From an uncultured Eubacteriales bacterium (GTDB taxonomy: Bacteria > Bacillota > Clostridia > Eubacteriales > Anaerofustaceae): a stretch of DNA of 10,843 bases. The DNA lies in contig CADBPP010000139.1 of assembly GCA_902796565.1 (NCBI GenBank), positions 1-10,843 of the forward strand, given 5' to 3'. Positions 4,547-10,843 of the stretch are shown in pieces; position 1 is the first letter of the stretch; every line of letters starts with the position of its first letter. The notes below the pieces were generated by a model. It was not told where the DNA came from. It ran no database searches and saw only the letters and a list, made by a program, of their open reading frames with translations. Both the position numbers and the translations under genes were made by a program.

Positions 4547-5995
4547 TCAATTTTCCTTAAGCCACTTCTGTGCGTTGCTGCTGCCCGTGTCTGCGGCTTC
4601 CCGCATCAGCCTGCGGCAAACAGCTTCGTCCGGATCCACCAGGTCATTGCCGTAATAATAACACAGGGCCAGCAGATAAACGGGATACGGGTCGTCCGGA
4701 TCAATCAGGCCGTCATACGCGACACTGTACAGACCCAGGGCGTCAAGAAACTCGGCTTCCCGGGCGATCCTGCAGCCCGTTTCCGCCCAGAGCATCGCCC
4801 GCACCATGTCTTTCGCCGTTCCCTCACCGTTATAATAGCCGACGGCTATCCATTCTATGGCATCCATATATCCCTTCCAGGCAAGAGGGCTGACCAAATT
4901 CGTTACGTCTTTATTATACTGCTTATAGACCCTCAGTGTCGAATCGCAGACTTTCCTCGCGTTCCTGCGGATATCCCTCCACCACCTCTCATCCGGTGAA
5001 TCCTGCATACTGCGGTTCGCGCCGTCCTTCCATACCGGTATCACATTGATCAGGGCTCCCTGCCGTACGAGCTGCCAGTCCGAGATCCGGGAACGCGCCT
5101 CCTCAAGCTGACCGTACACTGCTTTCGCGGCTTCCTTCCATATATCCGTGTGCGCCGGGGATATATCGCTCCATTCCCATCCGAAGTCGATGATATTGTC
5201 ACGGAACGCCTTGAACATGGCGTCCGCCGCCTCGCTGATCCTGCGGTCATATTCTTCCATTGATCCCATACCGCGGCGGTCCCTCGCGGCTAGACTTAAC
5301 CGTAAGCAAAGGATCGCGGCGAGACAGAGGACCATCATTCCGATGAACACAGGTATCTTATGCATGTATTTTATATATACAATCGTTATGACGACCGCCG
5401 CGCCGATCCCGAAGAGATCCAGTTCCGTATGGACGAAGAACAGATAGCTTATGATTATGATCATCGCGAAGAAAAGGACGATGGCCAGAAGGGTATACCA
5501 GGTCTTTCCCTCATACTGTCCCATGAAGGTCTCCATGCAGTAGATCAGAACGGATATGGCCGCAAGGATCAGGACAGCGATGATTCCTCTGTTCGCTTCT
5601 GCACGCGCTTCAGCGTCATAGGATCGCTGTGTCTCGATGTATTTCTTCCGGGAGAGAAGCGCTCTTTTGAGTTCCACGGAGGCGGGGCCGCTCACCTCGG
5701 AGATATACTCATAGGGACGGGCCACCTCGGGAGGAAAGCAACTCACCGCCTCCTCTGTGGTTTTTGCCTCCAGGCACTTTTGGACATTTTCATTTTCCGG
5801 ATAGTATGCGGTCTTCCTGACATGGTCCCCGGGGCCGATCTCCTCGATCGCATCGCAGGGACAGGCATCCAGACAGGCGCCGCAGCGAACGCACGCATCC
5901 CTGTCGATCACATAATCCGGTGAGATCACTCCCACCGGGCATGACTGGATACACTCCCCGCATTTTTCACAGTCCGCAGTTATAAAGAAAGACAT
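4547..5995 (-). CDS. Ferredoxin-type 4Fe-4S / four-TM / Sel1-repeat fusion protein
   Basis: A 482-residue protein with three parts. Residues 1-50 form a bacterial two-[4Fe-4S] ferredoxin domain: C9xxC12xxC15xxxC19P and C35xxC38xxC41xxxC45P. Residues about 137-154, 167-188, 192-211 and 215-234 are four membrane helices. Residues about 365-480 hold Sel1-like repeats (AIEWIAVGYYNGEGTAKDMVRAM, split as AIEWIAVGYYNGEG and KDMVRAM, then YLLALCYYYG and AVCRRLMREAADTG), which usually mediate protein contacts. Positive residues before helix 1 and after helix 4 place both ends in the cytoplasm. No oxidoreductase is adjacent, so the electron partner is unknown; a membrane sensor or scaffold is as plausible as electron transfer. 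GGAGGG (6007-6002) is 6 nt before the ATG. The gene has its own promoter and appears monocistronic. Confidence 0.85.
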   Translation of the reverse strand: MSFFITADCEKCGECIQSCPVGVISPDYVIDRDACVRCGACLDACPCDAIEEIGPGDHVRKTAYYPENENVQKCLEAKTTEEAVSCFPPEVARPYEYISEVSGPASVELKRALLSRKKYIETQRSYDAEARAEANRGIIAVLILAAISVLIYCMETFMGQYEGKTWYTLLAIVLFFAMIIIISYLFFVHTELDLFGIGAAVVITIVYIKYMHKIPVFIGMMVLCLAAILCLRLSLAARDRRGMGSMEEYDRRISEAADAMFKAFRDNIIDFGWEWSDISPAHTDIWKEAAKAVYGQLEEARSRISDWQLVRQGALINVIPVWKDGANRSMQDSPDERWWRDIRRNARKVCDSTLRVYKQYNKDVTNLVSPLAWKGYMDAIEWIAVGYYNGEGTAKDMVRAMLWAETGCRIAREAEFLDALGLYSVAYDGLIDPDDPYPVYLLALCYYYGNDLVDPDEAVCRRLMREAADTGSSNAQKWLKEN

Positions 5996-6045
5996 ATCCT
6001 ACCCTCCAAAACAGCTCTTTCCTCAGTGAGGTCATCTTTTCATGT

Positions 6046-6073
6046 ATTATATCCCTGTCGGACTTCATAACAA
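6046..6073 (-). promoter_or_regulatory. Promoter of the ferredoxin/Sel1 gene
   Basis: Read on the minus strand: TTGTTA (6073-6068), a 16-nt spacer, and a perfect TATAAT (6051-6046). Predicted start is near 6039, giving a leader of about 45 nt before the ATG at 5995. Confidence 0.7.
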
Positions 6074-6139
6074 AAGGAGACGGTCCCGCCTTCCTACCGG
6101 GCAAATGCAGATCCTTCTCCTTAAACAGATAACGGGTAT

Positions 6140-6173
6140 AAAAAGGCTCCCGTCTCACTGAGAGACGGGAGCC
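6140..6173 (-). terminator. Intrinsic terminator of the giant surface-protein gene
   Basis: A perfect 12-bp stem (6145-6156 with 6162-6173) with a five-base loop, followed on the minus strand by TTTTT (6144-6140). It sits 18 bases after the TAG at 6193-6191 and separates this gene from the ferredoxin/Sel1 gene. Confidence 0.92.
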
Positions 6174-6190
6174 AGATATGTTCAGCTGAT

Positions 6191-9100
6191 CTATTCGGTC
6201 ATCCTGTCCGTTCTGCGCCTTACGAAGATCACAAGGATCATCATGCCGCAGACCGCTGCCATGAAGGCCCACCAGAGAGTACCGGTCTGATAGCCGGTAT
6301 TCACCGGATCTTTGGGCGGCACCACAGCGGGCACCGCTACCGCGAAATAGGTCTCACATTCTCCGTCGTAATATACCGCGGTGATCGTATGCCTTCCGGT
6401 CTCGAGTGTGCCAAGCAGGGTCGAAGGCAGTACTATGACCGTGGAGCCCTCGTAGTAGGTGTAGAGCCCGCTGTCCTTCGCGTAATATTCCCCGTCGATA
6501 CGGATGCCGCAGAATCCATCCACGCTCCCATTGGCCCTGAAGATCAGGGCGCCGCTGCTGCCTTTCTCGTATACGGAGCCCGTTCCGTCAATGAACTCAT
6601 ATTCCGCGGGTTCCGAGCAGGTTATGTCCTCGCGGTCCCTGATACGGATCCTCGGGAACGGCCCGTCGGGAGCGTTGAAGGTGTCATCGTAGGACGCGAG
6701 GCCCGTGGCCTCTATCACGGCTCCTTCCTTTAAACCTTCCACGTCGCTGTCCGTGGTGATGTATCCGTCTATGAAGATCCTCACGGTATCGCCGTTTGCC
6801 TCCTCGAGGATGATGGTCTGGATGAGGCCGTTGGCGTATTCGAAGCTCTTCACTCTGCCTCTGACGGTGACCAGTTCTCCTGTGACGGACAGATCGTTCA
6901 CCTGGGAAGCGCTCACCGCTCTGGGTTCCGGCGCCTCCGCTTCGGAGATCTTCTCAATGTTTCTCACCTGCAGCTCCGCTTCTCCCTGATAGAAGTCCGT
7001 GACACCTGTTATGCGCACCACGTCCCCGATCTTGAATTCGCCGGCCACCGGGAAACAGCAGATCCCTCCGGTCCCGTCCTGTACGTAGATGCAGTCGAAG
7101 AACGCCGTATCCTTGTCGTAGCCGGAAGCGTTGGAGGTCACGGTACCCTCGATGGTATACTGGTATCCGCTCTCCTTCTGCTCCCTGACCTCTCCGATCG
7201 GGGTCACCTTCGGGGGATTGATGTAATCCAGCAGGTTCTCGCAGATCCTGTAGTTGGAATAGTTCTTTTCCGCTGCGGTGTCTTCCACTACCGCCTGCAG
7301 CTCGTAGTTGCTCATGAAGGTGGCTCCGCTCACGATGATGAGCCCCCTTCCTTCCAGCTGCTCCGTCGCGAGGCTCAGTATCCTGTAATCTCCCTCCGCG
7401 ACCCGGTACATGACCATTTCATCTCCGCCGTAACCGGCTCCGTCGATATCCTGGGATACCGTAGTGGCGTGAGCGTATACCACGGGCGTCACCGTCCCCG
7501 GCAGGACCGAAACGGGCTCTCCGTCTGCGTCCACCGCATAGACGGACGCTCCGCCGTACTGGCTGAAGACCTCGGTGTACAGCCGGTTGTTCGGATTGGC
7601 GGGATCGTACTGCACTCCATCCGCCAGGAAGCTTTCGAAGTTGTAGGTCGAGAAGTACAGCCTCTGGGGCTGTCCGCCGTTGAGTGTCTCGTCCCTGGTG
7701 GCGTCATCACCGATCCTCAGAGACGAACCAATAGCAGAGAGTATCATGTTCTGCTGTGCTGACATGTGTTCATCTTCAGGTATGGTGCCGAAGGCCTCAT
7801 AGGCGTCGGACCAGCCTGTGACTATCACTATGCCTCCTTTGAGGTTGAACTCGTTTATCGCGTCCACCACAGCCTGTGAATAGCAGTCGTATGGATCCCT
7901 GATGGCCGTGCCGTCCCGGCGTGAAGGCACCGTGAGGATGATGGCCCTGTACTTATCGCTGGCGCATGCCGCTATAAGGTCTTCCTCGGTGTTGAAGATC
8001 ACGGTCCTCACGGAATGCTCCACCGCGAGCTCGCTGAAATTCCCGACGTTGTCCTTATAGTTGCCGTTTACGTATTCGTTCTGATGGGAAGCGTCGATAC
8101 CTACGTATACGAGGCTCTCCGCGTCCAGCACCGAGATCTCCAGTGACTTAGTGAATGTGTATTCTTCTCCGTCAAGCTCCATCACCGCGGTAACGGTGAT
8201 GTTGTAGATCTTTGCCTTGTCAGGGGTCAGTTCAAAGCCCAACGAAAAGGTCCCGCCTGCGGGAATGGTGTATCCTTCCGTGTCCGTGCCTATGACCTTG
8301 CTTCCGTCGGTGGTATAGATGATGGATTTGACGGTCGCCTCCGCAGCTTCGCTGTTGAAGAAGGTCGTTTTAAGGGGGATGGGCTCACCGGACACCGGTA
8401 CAGCCACCTCCGATTCAAAGGCACTGATCCCGAGCTTGAGGGATTCGCCTACCCACACCGGAGCTGTCACCGCGATGTCACCGTCGCCCTCTGTGACCCT
8501 TATGAAGTAGTAGCTGTAGGAAGGCTCCAGGTCCACGCTCAGGGTCCCACCTGCGAGGGCGTCCGCACTGGCCCAGGTATAGGCGGTCTTTCCGGAGTTG
8601 ACCACCACCTCCACCTTGGTTATGGTATCCGAGCTGTCGGGATCGTTGACGGACACTTCGATGTGTACGTTCTCGGGAACATCCTGGATAACGCTGCCCA
8701 GCATCTCGTCGTTCAGTGTATAGTAGATCTCGAGGTTCTTGTCCTCGGTGGCGTATACCCTGTACAGCCTGATGGCCGCGAACAGGCCCTCGGGACTGAA
8801 ATCATCGGTCAGGATGACGTCCCTTGCGTCGTTGGCGTTGCCCCAGCTTCCCTTGTGGTTGTCCTGGTTATTGCTGGGGGCTACGTGCCATCCCTTGTCC
8901 AGGGCCATGATGTACTGCTCGTAGCTGGGATAGTATCCTCCCTGTCCTATCGGGCCTTCACCGTTTCCGACTTCCACAAGGTAAATGCGGCTGTCTGTGA
9001 CAGCGTCCCAGTAGGAGAAGTCGACGAAGTTTCCGAAGGTCTTGCCCGGGTGGTTGAACTGACTGACGGACAAAGCTCCCTCGGGACTGCTCAGGAGGGC

Positions 9101-10843
9101 GTAGTAGGCCTTGAGTCCCGCGTCGCCCTTCTTGTCGTTGAGGGTCGTGTTGTTTCTTGATACGATGCCCGGGGTCTCGAAGGTATTGACATGTCCCGGT
9201 CCTCCCGACCATGTCATCTCGAATCCGGCCAGCGCTATCACGTCGTCATGGGAGGCGTTGAATCCGTCGATGGTGTCGTTGTAGCTCTTCCACAGATCCT
9301 GGGACTGAGCTGTCGCGAGGCTCATGTCGTAAAGCGCCGCTTCGGGATTGGCAGCCCCCTGGGCATCGAAATAGTTGGAGTGGTCAGTGAAGGCCACGAA
9401 CTGTACGTTGGCGCTGCCGGGAAGGTTCGATATGTACTCAAGGGCCGTCTCAAGGCTGCCCGAACCATCCGAGTATGTCGTATGGGAATGCAGCTGTCCG
9501 AAGTAGAGCTGGAACTGCGCATCTCCCACCGTGAATTTCCATGATGCTCTGACAGGATCTTTGCCTTCCTTTTCAGCTGTGACCGTAACGTTCACGGTAC
9601 CGTTGGCAAGATCCTCTTCGGGGACATATGTTATCACTCCGTCCTCGTAAACGGCATTCACAGCTTCCCCGTTCAGATACATCTGAACCGTACATCCGTC
9701 CCCGTTCACCAGTTTCGCACTGATGACGGGCCTCTTGTTTTCTCCTGTCTCAGAGTTTGGCTTCGGGCTCAGAAGCGTGAATACCGGTTCGTCCCTGACT
9801 TCGATCTCAGCTCTTCCGGTTATCTGAACGCCTTCGCTGTCGGATCCGGTGACCGTGAAGACGAGCTTTTCTCCCGTGATCCTGTCGGAGGGTATGACTG
9901 CTTTATAGGTCCCTTCCTCATCAGGTGAGAAGGATATCTCCTCGTCACCCAGCTTAAGGGTGAGGGTTACTATCTCAAACACCGAATCCACGGTGAATTC
10001 GACTTCATAATCCAGCCCGATAAACGCGGGCTCATCGTCGAAGGTCACAGCCGGGGCGTCCACGATCCCGTGCTTTATGACCGTTCCTTCCGCCACGGGA
10101 TAGAAGCTGAAGATGAACTGGGCGGCATCGGTGCTCTTGTATGTCCACCCGCTGAAAGCTCCCGCGAAGTATTCGATCTCCACAGGTGTGCCCTTGTATT
10201 TGATATCGGTGCTCTGGATACGGTATCCTCCCGATGCGGGGATGAGCTTCCATAGCGTTCCCGCTCCGGCGGTCTCCGAAAGGAACAGTTCCTCCGCCTC
10301 GTTAACGGTAAGATACTTCCCGTCACAGAGGAACGAGACCGTCCCGTCGTCGTATGTGACCATTTCGAATACCAGCGCCCCGTTTCCGGGATAGGCGAGC
10401 TCATCCGTCACGGTGCATCCGGCCGTGCTGAACTTGCCTCCCGTGGCGCCGGGCTGTCCGAAGACCGCTTCCGCCAGGGCATTATAGATGACGACGGTAC
10501 CCGAGCTGCCTCCTCCCGGGGAGGGATATCCGTCCACCTTTACGATCTTCTGGGCGAAAAGGGGTTCGTTATCCTTGTTTCCGTATCCGCTCCAGCCGTT
10601 TCTCTCGGCATACCATTCGATGTAAAGGCCCCTTCCCGTGTTTCTGATGTATACGCAGTCCTCCGTAAAGGCCTCAGTGATATCCCAGGCGCTGTTCACA
10701 TCATCCAGCGGCATGCTGGAATAACCCGTTCCCATGGAAAGCTTCTTTCCGTCCTTCGTTTCGAAGGTGAACGTGCCGTCATCGTTTATTCCGATCTTCC
10801 AAACCTCGGTCTCGCCGTAGCCCTTGAGGGCTCCGTTCTCCAG
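6191..10843 (-). CDS. Giant surface PHP metallohydrolase (CehA/McbA type), 5' end outside window
   Basis: At least 1550 residues (numbered from 10843). Translation upstream of the first ATG (10735) stays open for 36 more codons to the edge, so the true start, and any signal peptide, lie outside. Visible order: two related beta-rich modules (about 1-250), two Ig-like modules (about 256-443), and a PHP metallohydrolase domain (about 446-720) with H452xH454, D487-H488, H551 (GHVN), H598 (NHPG) and D661-N-H663. Then come beta/CARDB-like modules (to about 905) and a GATase1-like domain (about 911-1210) opening VGIDASHQ. Two OB-fold-like domains (about 1214-1415) and another beta module follow. The end is DPVNTGYQTG, a membrane helix (1522-1541) and RRR, resembling a degenerate sorting signal. 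All PHP metal ligands seem present. The substrate is unknown; a secreted phosphoesterase, nuclease or esterase is inference. Confidence 0.85.
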   Translation of the reverse strand: MENGALKGYGETEVWKIGINDDGTFTFETKDGKKLSMGTGYSSMPLDDVNSAWDITEAFTEDCVYIRNTGRGLYIEWYAERNGWSGYGNKDNEPLFAQKIVKVDGYPSPGGGSSGTVVIYNALAEAVFGQPGATGGKFSTAGCTVTDELAYPGNGALVFEMVTYDDGTVSFLCDGKYLTVNEAEELFLSETAGAGTLWKLIPASGGYRIQSTDIKYKGTPVEIEYFAGAFSGWTYKSTDAAQFIFSFYPVAEGTVIKHGIVDAPAVTFDDEPAFIGLDYEVEFTVDSVFEIVTLTLKLGDEEISFSPDEEGTYKAVIPSDRITGEKLVFTVTGSDSEGVQITGRAEIEVRDEPVFTLLSPKPNSETGENKRPVISAKLVNGDGCTVQMYLNGEAVNAVYEDGVITYVPEEDLANGTVNVTVTAEKEGKDPVRASWKFTVGDAQFQLYFGQLHSHTTYSDGSGSLETALEYISNLPGSANVQFVAFTDHSNYFDAQGAANPEAALYDMSLATAQSQDLWKSYNDTIDGFNASHDDVIALAGFEMTWSGGPGHVNTFETPGIVSRNNTTLNDKKGDAGLKAYYALLSSPEGALSVSQFNHPGKTFGNFVDFSYWDAVTDSRIYLVEVGNGEGPIGQGGYYPSYEQYIMALDKGWHVAPSNNQDNHKGSWGNANDARDVILTDDFSPEGLFAAIRLYRVYATEDKNLEIYYTLNDEMLGSVIQDVPENVHIEVSVNDPDSSDTITKVEVVVNSGKTAYTWASADALAGGTLSVDLEPSYSYYFIRVTEGDGDIAVTAPVWVGESLKLGISAFESEVAVPVSGEPIPLKTTFFNSEAAEATVKSIIYTTDGSKVIGTDTEGYTIPAGGTFSLGFELTPDKAKIYNITVTAVMELDGEEYTFTKSLEISVLDAESLVYVGIDASHQNEYVNGNYKDNVGNFSELAVEHSVRTVIFNTEEDLIAACASDKYRAIILTVPSRRDGTAIRDPYDCYSQAVVDAINEFNLKGGIVIVTGWSDAYEAFGTIPEDEHMSAQQNMILSAIGSSLRIGDDATRDETLNGGQPQRLYFSTYNFESFLADGVQYDPANPNNRLYTEVFSQYGGASVYAVDADGEPVSVLPGTVTPVVYAHATTVSQDIDGAGYGGDEMVMYRVAEGDYRILSLATEQLEGRGLIIVSGATFMSNYELQAVVEDTAAEKNYSNYRICENLLDYINPPKVTPIGEVREQKESGYQYTIEGTVTSNASGYDKDTAFFDCIYVQDGTGGICCFPVAGEFKIGDVVRITGVTDFYQGEAELQVRNIEKISEAEAPEPRAVSASQVNDLSVTGELVTVRGRVKSFEYANGLIQTIILEEANGDTVRIFIDGYITTDSDVEGLKEGAVIEATGLASYDDTFNAPDGPFPRIRIRDREDITCSEPAEYEFIDGTGSVYEKGSSGALIFRANGSVDGFCGIRIDGEYYAKDSGLYTYYEGSTVIVLPSTLLGTLETGRHTITAVYYDGECETYFAVAVPAVVPPKDPVNTGYQTGTLWWAFMAAVCGMMILVIFVRRRTDRMTE

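Noticed and set aside
5360..5923. 187-codon plus-strand frame
   Set aside because: It is antisense to the ferredoxin/Sel1 gene, whose motifs are unmistakable, and has no ribosome site of its own.
8663..9160. 165-codon plus-strand frame
   Set aside because: It is antisense to the PHP domain; its valine-rich composition reflects the complement of that gene's codons.
1..10843. CRISPR array, prophage or transposase genes
   Set aside because: No regularly spaced repeats, no recombinase or transposase frames and no phage structural genes were found.

Overview
The window looks like chromosomal DNA of a Gram-positive anaerobe of the class Clostridia (Bacillota). The evidence is strong GGAGG ribosome sites 5-8 nt before starts, sigma-A-type promoters with 16-17 nt spacers, many U-tailed intrinsic terminators, a SAM-I-clan riboswitch, a CFI-box protein, and a very large surface metallohydrolase of the CehA/McbA type. 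Family and genus cannot be fixed from sequence reading. The first ~500 bases are clearly more AT-rich than the rest.

Left part (1-1416): a 66-nt near-perfect hairpin of unknown nature at 4-69, then an AT-rich stretch, a tRNA-Thr(UGU) gene with two odd stem mismatches, and tandem terminators. A minus-strand gene follows for a small zinc-ribbon/CD225 (dispanin-like) membrane protein, with its own promoter. The 460-base gap after it holds a doubtful 28-codon ORF, a 12-bp palindrome, and a promoter with a long structured leader.

Middle (1417-4373, plus strand): a CFI-box C-terminal-domain protein with a clean terminator, then a promoter and a SAM-I-clan riboswitch (most like the SAM-I/IV variant). 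The riboswitch has visible terminator and antiterminator helices and stands before an N-formylglutamate-amidohydrolase-family enzyme. After 200 bases comes a three-gene cluster: a hypothetical protein, a 4-TM membrane protein overlapping it by 4 bp, and a PptA-like tautomerase, closed by a terminator.

Right part (4374-10843, minus strand): a strong hairpin, then a gene fusing a two-cluster [4Fe-4S] ferredoxin domain, four membrane segments and Sel1-like repeats, with its own promoter. Beyond it is the 3' 4.65 kb of a giant surface protein with a PHP metallohydrolase domain, a GATase1-like domain, two OB-fold-like domains and a C-terminal membrane anchor. Its reading frame runs through the right edge, so its start is not in the window.

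The most interesting signal is the SAM-riboswitch/amidohydrolase pair. An enzyme family usually tied to histidine degradation is here apparently under S-adenosylmethionine control, which suggests an undescribed role in methionine-related metabolism.
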